From contig CAYVBK010000016.1 in NCBI GenBank assembly GCA_964449465.1, forward strand, positions 41,784 to 105,783: a stretch of DNA of 64,000 bases, in the 5' to 3' direction. Under the pieces are notes generated by a model that saw only the letters and a list, made by a program, of their open reading frames with translations, was not told the DNA's origin and made no database searches. The stretch is from CAYRXM01 sp964449465. GTDB taxonomy: Bacteria > Chloroflexota > Anaerolineae > JAFGEY01. A program made the position numbers and the translations under genes. Of the stretch, positions 52,217-59,954 are shown piece by piece; position 1 is the first letter of the stretch; the number at the start of each line of letters is the position of its first letter.

Positions 52217-52946
52217 CCTCAAGATTCCTATCTGTGCGTTTGCGCCGCACCGAACGGCGCAGAGCGGTCAGCAATAGCTGGTTGTTCAATGTGGTGAGGG
52301 ATATATTGGCCTCATGGACACGTTTATGAAGCAAGACACGTGGGATCACATAACCCGGAATATCGGCATCGAGCGCACGAGCAAACCAATCTACATCTTC
52401 TGCCAGCCGCAGAGTCGAGTCGAATGGTCCAATCAGATCGAACAAGGCACGGCGCGCGACCATAGCCTGGATAAGATAGGCTGCCGGCTCCTGATTGAAC
52501 CATTCATGCCTGAATCCTGCCGGCAGCAGGCAGCCGGGGTGAAGAAAATGTCTGACCCGACAGAGGGCATATTGGACGGATGGATGATCTTGCAAGTAGC
52601 CAACCTGAGCAGACAGCTTGTCCGGCGTCCACACATCATCTGCATCCTGGAATGCAATCAAATCGCCTTGCGCCAGACGCAGCCCGTGATTGCGCGCTGC
52701 CGCCGGGCCGCTGTTTTCCTGATATACATAACGCACCGGCACAGGGCTTGTTTCTACAAAGGTTTGGACGACTTGATTGCTGGTATCGGTTGAGCCATCG
52801 TCAACGACAATGATCTCCATACGGCACATTTGGGGTAGCGCATCTTGTACGATGATGCTCTCAATCGCTTCATACAAAAATGCCGCGCTATTATAGACCG
52901 GCACAATCACACTCACCGGCGGACAGTTAAGCATGCTGTTTTTCAT
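52206..52946 (-). CDS. GT2-family glycosyltransferase
   Basis: This 246-aa GT2 enzyme begins VSVIVPVYNSAAFLYEAIESI, with VDDGSTDTS and the DXD-type FQDADDVWTPDKL. RNHGLRLAQGDLIAFQDADD is nearly repeated in the next upstream GT2, pointing to tandem duplication. The C-terminus LLHKRVHEANIS is shared with the downstream copy. It is coupled by ATGA to the upstream gene. Confidence 0.87.
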   Translation of the reverse strand: MKNSMLNCPPVSVIVPVYNSAAFLYEAIESIIVQDALPQMCRMEIIVVDDGSTDTSNQVVQTFVETSPVPVRYVYQENSGPAAARNHGLRLAQGDLIAFQDADDVWTPDKLSAQVGYLQDHPSVQYALCRVRHFLHPGCLLPAGFRHEWFNQEPAAYLIQAMVARRALFDLIGPFDSTLRLAEDVDWFARALDADIPGYVIPRVLLHKRVHEANISLTTLNNQLLLTALRRSVRRKRTDRNLEDVS

Positions 52947-53662
52947 AAACTCGCTCTTGACACAGGTTGCAACCGAGTTGACGACTTGTTTGTGGAATTG
53001 TCCTGTTGGCGACGGCGATCCAGCGAGCGTTTGAGCGCCAAAAGGAAATGGGCATAGGTTTCTCGACGATTGTGGGTCAGATTGGCCGCATGGCGACGAT
53101 AGAACAGCACAACATCTCGATGGGTGATGATTTGCACATCTCGTTCCAGGGCGCGCAAGTACCAGTCCACATCCTCACTCTGCCGCATATCCTCGTTCAA
53201 CAATCCGACATGATCGAACATGACTCGCCGGAACAAGGCAGCCTGCAAGACAGTGATCAGACCAGGATCGCCGATGATCTGACCATCTGTCTGTATTAAC
53301 CTGGTAAAACCCAACACCACACCGGCGGATGGATGACGTGCCAGGAGAGTCAACTGCACGGTCAGCTTGTCCTCCGTCCACACGTCGTCAGCGTCTTGAA
53401 AGGCAATGATTTCTCCCTGCGCCAGGCGCAGCCCGTGATTGCGCGCCGCGGCCGGCCCGGCGTTGGCCTGATAGACATAGCGAATGTCGTCGCCCAGGCC
53501 GCGCACCACCCCGGCCGTGCCGTCGGTGGAGCCGTCGTCTATGATGATGATTTCCATCGGCGCATAACGTTGGGCGCGCACGCTGTCCACCGCCTCGGCC
53601 AGGTATTTTTCGCTATTGTACACCGGAATGATCACGCTGATCCAGGGTTTTTGTTGATCCAT
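52943..53662 (-). CDS. GT2-family glycosyltransferase
   Basis: The 239-aa GT2 protein begins ISVIIPVYNSEKYLAEAVDSV, with IDDGSTDGT and FQDADDVWTEDKL. It is the first of three adjacent GT2 paralogues. The start at 53662 is preceded by GGGAT; an ATG four codons upstream would need an even weaker site. A repeat-rich gap separates it from the epimerase gene, so a new transcript may begin here, though no clear promoter is visible. Confidence 0.86.
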   Translation of the reverse strand: MDQQKPWISVIIPVYNSEKYLAEAVDSVRAQRYAPMEIIIIDDGSTDGTAGVVRGLGDDIRYVYQANAGPAAARNHGLRLAQGEIIAFQDADDVWTEDKLTVQLTLLARHPSAGVVLGFTRLIQTDGQIIGDPGLITVLQAALFRRVMFDHVGLLNEDMRQSEDVDWYLRALERDVQIITHRDVVLFYRRHAANLTHNRRETYAHFLLALKRSLDRRRQQDNSTNKSSTRLQPVSRASL

Positions 53663-53664
53663 AT

Positions 53665-53876
53665 CCCAACTCACTGAAAATCAACCAAAGAACACCAAGA
53701 GCACCAAGGGTGAGCAGTCAGGGATTTTCTTTGTGTCCCTTTGTGACCTTTGTGGTTAAATCTACCTTTTTTCAGAAAAGTCATCCCAACTCACTGAAAA
53801 CCACAAGTACACCAAGGACACAAAGGGTGAGCAGTCAGGGATTTTCTTTGTGTCCCTTTGTGCTCTTGGTGGTCAA
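53665..53876. repeat. Two tandem intergenic repeats related to the 164-bp element
   Basis: Two copies (53665-53783 and 53784-53876) share CCCAACTCACTGAAAA and GTGAGCAGTCAGGGATTTTCTTTGTGTCCC-type blocks; the outer parts match the ends of the 164-bp repeats (CACCAAG, CTTTGTGGTTAAA, CTTTTTTCAG). The second copy encodes the last residues of the epimerase. Confidence 0.88.
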
Positions 53877-54692
53877 ACGTCCCAACACCCACCGCTTGCA
53901 GCGGCCGGCCCAGCGGCGCAGTCGGGCCGGCCAGTTGCGCCAGGCCAGGGCGATGGCATCCTCTTGCGGCGCATAGCCCAACACACGGCTAGTCTCGGCA
54001 ATGTCCAGCCGTTTGACCTGATTGTTCGAGATGCCGTGAAAAATGCCAAAGTGCAGGTCGGCGGGCGCGTCCAGTGCCGCCGCCAGCAGGCGCAGCAAAT
54101 CCTCGTGAATCAGCGCCGCCGTCAGGTAGCGATGACCGGGCAGCAGACTGCGGGCACGCCGCTCCGTCACCCAGCCCAGCCGCAGACACAGCACCGACAG
54201 CCCGCGCTGGTCGGCGTAGAAACGGCCTGCCGCTTCTGCCCAGGCCTTGGTCGCCCCGTACAGGTTCAACGGGCGCACCGGCCAGTCAGCCGGGATGCAC
54301 TCGCCCTGTGGGTAGCCGTCTACGGCCATGATGCTGCTGGCCAGGATCACGCGGGCGCAGCCGGCGCGGTGCGCTGCCTCCAGGATGTTGTACACGCCGA
54401 TCACGTTGGCCGGCAACAAGGCATCCCAGTCGGCGTGAGCGTTCGAGACTGCGCCCAGATGCAGCACGGTATGCATGCCCTGACACAAGGGGATCAGTGA
54501 TTTCAGGTCGGCCAGGTCGGCCAGGGTGAACGGCCAGCGATGCTGTTCTTGCATCTCCGGCAGCGGGCGGCAATCAGTCAGCCGCCAGTCGTAGCGGCCG
54601 CCCAGGCCGCGCAAGGCCACCTGCGCCACCTTGCCCGCCGCGCCGGTGAGCAGCATGCAGCGGGGTGAGTTGTCCAATGGCAATGTCGGCAT
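53835..54692 (-). CDS. NAD-dependent epimerase/dehydratase (extended SDR)
   Basis: The 285-aa protein has the nucleotide motif LLTGAAGKVAQ, the Ser of LASSIMAVDGY and the catalytic YGATK, typical of extended SDRs such as uronate dehydrogenases and sugar epimerases. It could supply a sugar nucleotide or sugar acid for the adjacent glycan genes, but the exact reaction is not readable. AAGGA precedes the ATG at 54692. The last 12 residues (TTKSTKGHKENP) come from the intergenic repeat that has entered the 3' end. Confidence 0.82.
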   Translation of the reverse strand: MPTLPLDNSPRCMLLTGAAGKVAQVALRGLGGRYDWRLTDCRPLPEMQEQHRWPFTLADLADLKSLIPLCQGMHTVLHLGAVSNAHADWDALLPANVIGVYNILEAAHRAGCARVILASSIMAVDGYPQGECIPADWPVRPLNLYGATKAWAEAAGRFYADQRGLSVLCLRLGWVTERRARSLLPGHRYLTAALIHEDLLRLLAAALDAPADLHFGIFHGISNNQVKRLDIAETSRVLGYAPQEDAIALAWRNWPARLRRWAGRCKRWVLGRLTTKSTKGHKENP

Positions 54693-54715
54693 TGCACATC
54701 CTTGTGACAAGACAG

Positions 54716-55045
54716 TCAGGTCAGTCCCGCCGCCTGGAGAAACAAATCAGATAGCTCGCGGGCACGAAATGCCAGCAGAGGGCGCACGGCATCATTCGGC
54801 CAGATGCGACGCCATAACATCAATTCGCGTTGCGTCGCTGCCAGTTTGATGGCGATCTCGGCCGGTACAAAAGGCGCGCTCCATTCCATCAACCAGGTGC
54901 CCTCGTGCAGCAAATCGGCCACAAGCGAGTCAAAATGCTTATCCTGAGCGCGAGAACTCAATCGCGCCAACGTAGATGCCAGGTTGCCCATCTGTTGCGG
55001 CCACTCTTCACGCACATATCGCTCATAGAGTCGTTGGCGATCCAT
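54716..55045 (-). CDS. Hypothetical protein, 109 aa
   Basis: I do not recognise this family. The protein is mostly helical and charged: MDRQRLYERYVREEWPQQMG, then LASTLARLSS and LMLWRRIWPN. Its start at 55045 overlaps the end of the upstream small gene by 23 bp, so the two form a coupled pair. The size, order and overlap recall a toxin-antitoxin or effector-immunity pair, but no motif supports that. Confidence 0.6.
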   Translation of the reverse strand: MDRQRLYERYVREEWPQQMGNLASTLARLSSRAQDKHFDSLVADLLHEGTWLMEWSAPFVPAEIAIKLAATQRELMLWRRIWPNDAVRPLLAFRARELSDLFLQAAGLT

Positions 55046-55382
55046 TTTGAACCTCCAGCAACCGCCGCACAATCGCCTCAAATCGGCGACGTAACTCGGG
55101 CGACTGAATCTCCAGGCTGCGGTTGCCTTGCCTGGGACGAATGTTGATCAACGATTCAAACCCGACCTGTCGGGCGACTGAGTACCAATCGCCTCCCCAG
55201 ACATCGGACTGATTGCTTCCGTCTTCTAACAGCGACTGTTCACAATCGGCGTGCAATTCGCCGCCGCCGGCCAAAACCTGTCGTTCTATGTCTACTGCTA
55301 CCTTGATCACCTCGCCCAATTCTATACGCATCTCGATGATTTGAGCATCGGTTGCCGGCTGGCGAATGATCACAATGCTCAT
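55023..55382 (-). CDS. DUF5674-like small protein
   Basis: The 119-aa protein resembles the DUF5674 family by its N-terminal IEMRIELGEVIKVAVDIE, the mid-segment LAGGGELHADCEQ and the DVWGGDW motif; this assignment is from memory of family style. AGGGAG lies about 6 nt before the ATG. It is followed by an overlapping 109-aa gene. The function is unknown; an RNase-like or toxin-like role has not been shown. Confidence 0.65.
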   Translation of the reverse strand: MSIVIIRQPATDAQIIEMRIELGEVIKVAVDIERQVLAGGGELHADCEQSLLEDGSNQSDVWGGDWYSVARQVGFESLINIRPRQGNRSLEIQSPELRRRFEAIVRRLLEVQNGSPTTL

Positions 55383-55403
55383 ATTGCTCTCCCTATCTTT
55401 TCA

Positions 55404-56531
55404 TCATTTTTCTTTTTTTAATCCTGCTATTTGTCGCACTGTCGCCCGCGCCCCAAAATGGTCCGGCGCATAGCGCAAATGCGGCGCAAACGTCACCGCT
55501 GCCCACAGGAGGTTTCGCCCCTCGCACGCCTGGGTCAGCCGCCAATGCCGCCAGCTCAACTCGATCCGCCGTATGAGGGTGAGCGGGCACTGCACGGCCG
55601 CACAAAACGATTTTTCTGCTGGCGACAGAGGCTGCGCATCCAGGTCGGCCAGCGCGTCGGGCGGGATGGGCAGAGTCGTATCCAGGTCGGCCAGACAGCC
55701 CAGGGCCAGGCGCAGCAGGCCGGCCATGCGGCGTTGGCGCGCCTGCTCGATCACGCCCGCCCAGTCCGGCGGCGACGCGCGCAGCACGGCGGCCATGTCG
55801 GCCAGACGCGACCAGCCGCAGGCCGGCGGAGCGCCAAACAGGTCGCTGCACAGTCCCAGTAGCAGGCTCTCGGCGGCGGGCAGGCCGACGGGACGGCCTT
55901 GCAGGACGCCTGTTTGAGCGTTCAACCATAGGACGTCATCCGCGTCCGGGCGGGCGTCGTGGGCAACCAGCCGCCACTGCACACGCACCGACTGGCCGTC
56001 TGGCCGGGTCAGGGTGCAGGCGTGCGCCAGAGCTACATATCGGGGGCGTCCGGCATGACGGGCCTGCCAGCCTGCGCCCGTCAATGCCGACAAGGCATGC
56101 CAGGCGTCGCCAGGCCGCACCAACAGAGTCACGGCGTCCAGCGGGCGCAGGCCGGGGTCGTCGTAATATGCGGCGATCATGGCCGCGCCGTCCAGCAGCA
56201 GGGTAGAAATGCCGGCCTGCTCCAGCACGGCCATCGCCTCGACGGCGGCCTGCATGCGCTTCTGGTTCACATACCAGGTGCGCCGCTGAATGCCGCGCAG
56301 GCGGCCCATCAGCGGGTCGTCGGGCGCAGCGGCGCGCAGGTTGTATCCCACCAGACCGAGCAGGGCATAGCTTTCGGGGTCGGGATGGCTGCGCTCAATG
56401 TCCATCTCGCTGCACCAGCTTTGCCAATCTTTCAGGGCTTGCGGGGCGGCCAGCAAAGCGGCACGCAAAACCAGCTTTTGTATGGATGTGGGCGGCCAAA
56501 GTCCTGGCTGGTTTGTGCCCTCGCGTTTCAC
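55404..56531 (-). CDS. Nucleotidyltransferase family protein (PF14907-like), PqqD/HprK-linked
   Basis: This 375-aa protein resembles the uncharacterised nucleotidyltransferase family. AGISTLLLDGAAMIAAYYDD then LRPLDAVTLLVRP occupies the nucleotidyltransferase signature; compared with the homologue at 25104 the GD.D acidic pair reads LDAV, so a metal ligand may be missing. The GTG at 56531 overlaps the HprK-like stop (GTGA). The order PqqD-like, HprK-like, nucleotidyltransferase is a recurrent gene trio in lasso-peptide and polysaccharide loci. Confidence 0.75.
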   Translation of the reverse strand: MKREGTNQPGLWPPTSIQKLVLRAALLAAPQALKDWQSWCSEMDIERSHPDPESYALLGLVGYNLRAAAPDDPLMGRLRGIQRRTWYVNQKRMQAAVEAMAVLEQAGISTLLLDGAAMIAAYYDDPGLRPLDAVTLLVRPGDAWHALSALTGAGWQARHAGRPRYVALAHACTLTRPDGQSVRVQWRLVAHDARPDADDVLWLNAQTGVLQGRPVGLPAAESLLLGLCSDLFGAPPACGWSRLADMAAVLRASPPDWAGVIEQARQRRMAGLLRLALGCLADLDTTLPIPPDALADLDAQPLSPAEKSFCAAVQCPLTLIRRIELSWRHWRLTQACEGRNLLWAAVTFAPHLRYAPDHFGARATVRQIAGLKKEK

Positions 56532-57574
56532 GCTTCCACCAAAATATGCGCAATCGCATCTGGAATCCGCTCCAGGTCTGTGCCCAGGTTGATCTGATAG
56601 CACGGCACGCGGCGCACCAGGTCGGCCATCATGTTCAACTCGATCTGCGCCATGCCGGGCTGATAAACCAGCGAACTGGTGGTCATTTCGCGCCATACCG
56701 GCATGGGCGAGATGGGCGTCCAGGTGGTTTCGGAACGATGGGCCAGGCGCGCCAGCAGCACGGCGCGGACAGGCAGAGCGGCGCCCACCTGTTCCGGTGC
56801 ATATCGGTGAATCAAAACGAGCGATTTTTCGTCTTCCGGCCGCCCATTTTGAGCGGCGGCGGCCAGATGAGGGAACCGCTGCATTTGTTCGTGATGCAGC
56901 TTGGCGGCGTTATAGATGCACAATGCGCGCGACACAGGGGTCAAGGTCAGGGCGCAGCGGTCATCCGAGATGTACTGCATACCCGCACTGAGACAGGCCA
57001 GGGCGGCAGTGGATTTGCCCGTGCCGGTAGCGCCCACCAGCAACACGGCGCCGGCGTCTGCGCCAACCGCTGCTGCATGGATCAGTGCCTGTCCACGCCG
57101 GCGCAACCAGGCGTTGAGAATGATTTTGAGCGGGGCAGCCCGCTCATAAACCGGCAGGTTGGCGGCCGAGGCGGCCCAATACAAGGCCTGATTGGCCTCA
57201 CCGTCTAGCATGCTCAGGGCGCGCACGTCGGTTTGGGCCACGGCGAAAAAGCGGGTGTCGCTGTAGGGATGCAATTCGCCGCGCAGCCCCATTTCGGAAG
57301 GCGGCGGCAGACGGACGGGCGTCGCCGCGCTGGTAGATGTGCTGTCCCACAATGAGATGGTCAGATCGGGCGGCGCAGATGATTCAACTTGCAGGTGTTC
57401 CAGCGCCGGGCCGAGGGCATTGAGCAAGGCCGGGCCGGCAAAGCACAACCGCAGCCGGTGTCCATCAAGCTGATATGAATGCTCGATCAACGGCGTCGAA
57501 TACCCAACCGCATCAAACGCCTGCCAGAGGCCATGCCAAAATGTCTGGGGGGCAGAATCCTGAATGAGTGTCAA
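56528..57574 (-). CDS. HPr kinase/phosphorylase-like protein
   Basis: The 348-aa protein has a C-terminal P-loop kinase domain related to HprK: IHAAAVGADAGAVLLVGATGTGKST (Walker A GATGTGKST), then the SDDRCAL motif. The N-terminal half is a non-HprK domain. No HPr is encoded nearby; in PqqD-linked loci such proteins are thought to phosphorylate a peptide or other substrate. The TTG at 57574 overlaps the PqqD-like stop (TTGA), matching the coupling pattern in this locus; a TTG ten codons earlier is an alternative. Confidence 0.78.
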   Translation of the reverse strand: MTLIQDSAPQTFWHGLWQAFDAVGYSTPLIEHSYQLDGHRLRLCFAGPALLNALGPALEHLQVESSAPPDLTISLWDSTSTSAATPVRLPPPSEMGLRGELHPYSDTRFFAVAQTDVRALSMLDGEANQALYWAASAANLPVYERAAPLKIILNAWLRRRGQALIHAAAVGADAGAVLLVGATGTGKSTAALACLSAGMQYISDDRCALTLTPVSRALCIYNAAKLHHEQMQRFPHLAAAAQNGRPEDEKSLVLIHRYAPEQVGAALPVRAVLLARLAHRSETTWTPISPMPVWREMTTSSLVYQPGMAQIELNMMADLVRRVPCYQINLGTDLERIPDAIAHILVEA

Positions 57575-58023
57575 CGGTTCTGGTCGCTCTTTTCCAACGG
57601 CCAACCGGCCTCATCTACCTCGTGAATGGGATCGAGCAATAGCAAATCTTGCATATCGGTGTATTTTTGCAAAATAGGAAGTTCAAAGAGCGAGGCGGTG
57701 GTTGGAACAGGGAACAGCGCGTCCAGGTGGTCTAGCCAGGCAGCGGCCTGGGCGCCGTTGGATTGCGGCACGATCAGGCTTTCCTGCTGCAATTCGCCCA
57801 GAAATGCCTCGATGGCAGCCGAAAAGGTCTCTGGATTGCCGCAATACCGCCGTTCCAGTTGGGCGGCGATCTCGTGGGCGGCGACGCCCTGGGTGATTCC
57901 TTCCCAGATCAGGGCCGCGCAGCCACCTGCGCTGTAATAGATGCCGCTTTCCAGATTGAGGATGATGGTCTCGCCATCCAGGGTTTGATGGGTGACCTGG
58001 GGTGAATTGACGCGAAAAGGCAT
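57571..58023 (-). CDS. PqqD-like protein
   Basis: This 150-aa protein has a PqqD-type fold over residues 1-85: VTHQTLDGETIILNLESGIYYSAGGCAALIWE, then GVAAHEIAAQLERRY and AIEAFLGELQQESLI. PqqD domains bind precursor-peptide leaders (RRE). A further 65 residues with aromatic and acidic patches follow; their role is unknown. AAGGAAACC lies before the ATG at 58023. It is the first gene of a coupled trio, and its leader contains the repeat at 58044-58185. No obvious precursor peptide gene is adjacent. Confidence 0.8.
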   Translation of the reverse strand: MPFRVNSPQVTHQTLDGETIILNLESGIYYSAGGCAALIWEGITQGVAAHEIAAQLERRYCGNPETFSAAIEAFLGELQQESLIVPQSNGAQAAAWLDHLDALFPVPTTASLFELPILQKYTDMQDLLLLDPIHEVDEAGWPLEKSDQNR

Positions 58024-58043
58024 GATCGGTTTCCTTTCAGATA

Positions 58044-58185
58044 CTGGCAGGCTGTCAGAGATCCTTGAGCGATGGGGAGCCCTCAATTTGGCAATTTTGG
58101 CGCACTGAGCAGGGTGTCCCCGAAAAGTTCGGCATCCTGACATCCTCAAGTGGGGCAACGAGTAGTCTCTCCGACAGACTGTTAG
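58044..58185. repeat. MITE-like element in the pqqD leader
   Basis: Imperfect terminal inverted repeats (CTGGCAGGCTGTCAGAGA and the complement of CTAACAGTCTGTCGGAGA) bound this 142-bp non-coding segment. The right half is near-identical in reverse to 63737-63780 (ACTACTCGTTGCCCCACTTG). Confidence 0.8.
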
Positions 58186-58204
58186 ATGCTCGAAAAACAG
58201 TGAA

Positions 58205-58233
58205 AATATACCACACACAGTACAAAAAAGCAA
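58205..58233 (-). promoter_or_regulatory. Promoter of the pqqD-hprK-nucleotidyltransferase genes
   Basis: On the minus strand TTGCTT (58233-58228) and TATATT (58210-58205) are spaced by 17 nt. Transcription would start near 58198, giving a leader of about 175 nt that contains the MITE-like element. The -35 box overlaps the T-run of the upstream terminator. Confidence 0.55.
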
Positions 58234-58276
58234 CAAAACCGGGCCACAGACAGCTATATCTGCCTGGACCCGGTTT
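58224..58276 (-). terminator. Rho-independent terminator of the potD-SET operon
   Basis: A perfect 8-bp outer stem AAACCGGG/CCCGGTTT (58236-58276) encloses further pairing; on the minus strand it is followed by a T-rich tract ending in six T residues (58229-58224). It lies 34 bp after the SET-domain gene. Confidence 0.85.
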
Positions 58277-58309
58277 AGGCTGGTGGAAATACTGCAACAA
58301 TGTGGACGG

Positions 58310-58837
58310 TCAACCTATGGCGCGCAGCCGCTCGATGCGTCGCTGCAAATAGGGCGAAAAATATCCCTCATAACGCGCCCACAGGTCGGGGCACCGCCAG
58401 TCATCGCCTGTCACCCGCCCGCGGCAGAGCGGCGTGCCGCAGGCGCATGGAAACTCGTCATAGGCGCATCCGTCGCTCATGGCATAGTCAAAGCAAACCT
58501 CTTCGCCGACAGCGATGGGGCGCAGTGCCACCAGGGTGCGTCCATCGCTCAACCCGGCATTGGGCATGCAGCTATGATTGATATAATCAGGCGGTTCGGG
58601 CGGGCCGACGGTGAGCAGAAAACAGTCCTCGTCCACCTGAACGGTTTGCCGGCTCTGGGTTTCGGGCGGCAGTTGGTGCAGCTCGGTCAGGGTGATCGGC
58701 CGGCCGCCCCAACGCGCCAAGGTTTCGCCGCACTCGATGGGTTCGATGGCGAACACGCCGCCACCACCCTTGTCGGGCAATTCGCGTACCTCAAGTTTGG
58801 GTGACATGAAAAATTTCAGATAATCGTCTTGGTTCAT
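58310..58837 (-). CDS. SET-domain protein (putative lysine methyltransferase)
   Basis: This 175-aa protein is a compact SET domain: KGGGGVFAIEPIECGETLARWGG, the knot motif INHSCMPNAG, VCFDYAMSD, and a post-SET zinc motif CACGTPLC. Such proteins transfer methyl from SAM to protein lysine; bacterial targets are rarely known. The ATG at 58837 follows AGAGGC and lies 8 bp after the potA stop, so it is the last gene of the polyamine-transporter operon, before a clear terminator. It may act on a transporter component or on DNA-associated proteins; this is open. Confidence 0.85.
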   Translation of the reverse strand: MNQDDYLKFFMSPKLEVRELPDKGGGGVFAIEPIECGETLARWGGRPITLTELHQLPPETQSRQTVQVDEDCFLLTVGPPEPPDYINHSCMPNAGLSDGRTLVALRPIAVGEEVCFDYAMSDGCAYDEFPCACGTPLCRGRVTGDDWRCPDLWARYEGYFSPYLQRRIERLRAIG

Positions 58838-58844
58838 CTTGCCT

Positions 58845-59954
58845 CTAACTGACCAATGTGCGCACATCGCAGCAATCCCATGTGACTTTGACCGTGTCGC
58901 CCACGTGAAATTCACCCAGGCCTTTGCGGGCGGCATTTTGCAGGCGCGCCACCACCTGTTCGCCGGTGGGCAGGCCGACCACAAAGCGGGTATCGGTGCC
59001 GATGTACAGCGCCTCGCGCACCGTGCCGCTGAGGGCTGTGCCGTTGGCCTGTTCGGGGCGCACCAGGTTGAGCTTTTCGGGGCGCACGGTCAGGGTGACG
59101 GCCTGACCGGTGTGCAGTGCGGCCTCGCCGATCTCGGCATAGACGTGATTGGGTCCCACGATCACCTGCGCCCGTTTGCCCTGGATGGCGGCGACCGTGC
59201 CTTGCAAAAAATTGGTTTCGCCGATAAAGTCGGCCACAAAGCGGGTGGCCGGCTTTTCATAGATGGTCACCGGGTCGTCTACCTGAAGTACCTGCCCTTC
59301 TGACATGACGGCGATGCGGTCGGACATGGTGAGGGCTTCTTCTTGATCGTGGGTGACATAGATGAATGTGATGCCCACCTGCTGTTGAAGGTGTTTAAGT
59401 TCAACCTGCATCTCTTTGCGTAGCTTGAGATCGAGGGCGCCCAGCGGCTCGTCGAGTAGCAGCACGGCCGGCTCGTTGATCAAAGCGCGAGCCAGGGCGA
59501 CCCGCTGCTGCTGTCCGCCCGACAGTTGAGCGGGCTTGCGATTGCCCATGCCGGGCAGTCGCACCAGTTCAAGCATTTCGTGCACGCGGCGTTCACGCTC
59601 CGGGCGAGACATTCTTTTGATGGACGGCCCAAAGCCAATGTTTTGCGCCACTGTCAGGTGTGGAAAGAGGGCATAGTTTTGAAAAACAATGTTCACCGGA
59701 CGACGAAACGGCGGCACGCGGCTCATCGGGCGGCCCTGGATATAGATCTCGCCGGCGGTGGGGGTCTCAAACCCGGCAATCATGCGCAAAGTGGTGGTCT
59801 TGCCACATCCGCTGGGCCCCAGCAGAGTAAAAAATTCGCCCGATTGGATGCCCAGGTTGACATTGTGTACGGCGGCCACCTCTTCGCCAGGCGATTGACG
59901 GTCTCCTTTGAAAATTTTGCTCAAATGGGACAGTTCGACTGATAAACCGTACAC
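58845..59954 (-). CDS. potA: Spermidine/putrescine-type ABC transporter ATPase
   Basis: The 369-aa protein has Walker A GPSGCGKTT, signature LSGGQQQRVALARAL, Walker B VLLLDEPLGALD and the switch in VTHDQEEALTMSD, then a C-terminal TOBE-type regulatory domain (about 285-360). Length and domain order match PotA. The GTG at 59954 follows AAGGAATC and is separated from potC by no bases. It energises the importer formed with potB, potC and potD. Confidence 0.9.
   Translation of the reverse strand: MYGLSVELSHLSKIFKGDRQSPGEEVAAVHNVNLGIQSGEFFTLLGPSGCGKTTTLRMIAGFETPTAGEIYIQGRPMSRVPPFRRPVNIVFQNYALFPHLTVAQNIGFGPSIKRMSRPERERRVHEMLELVRLPGMGNRKPAQLSGGQQQRVALARALINEPAVLLLDEPLGALDLKLRKEMQVELKHLQQQVGITFIYVTHDQEEALTMSDRIAVMSEGQVLQVDDPVTIYEKPATRFVADFIGETNFLQGTVAAIQGKRAQVIVGPNHVYAEIGEAALHTGQAVTLTVRPEKLNLVRPEQANGTALSGTVREALYIGTDTRFVVGLPTGEQVVARLQNAARKGLGEFHVGDTVKVTWDCCDVRTLVS

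Noticed and set aside
56528..57574. True HPr kinase of the PTS carbon-regulation system
   Set aside because: The N-terminal half is not HprK-like and no HPr or PTS gene is nearby; the PqqD and nucleotidyltransferase context fits the HprK-like group better.
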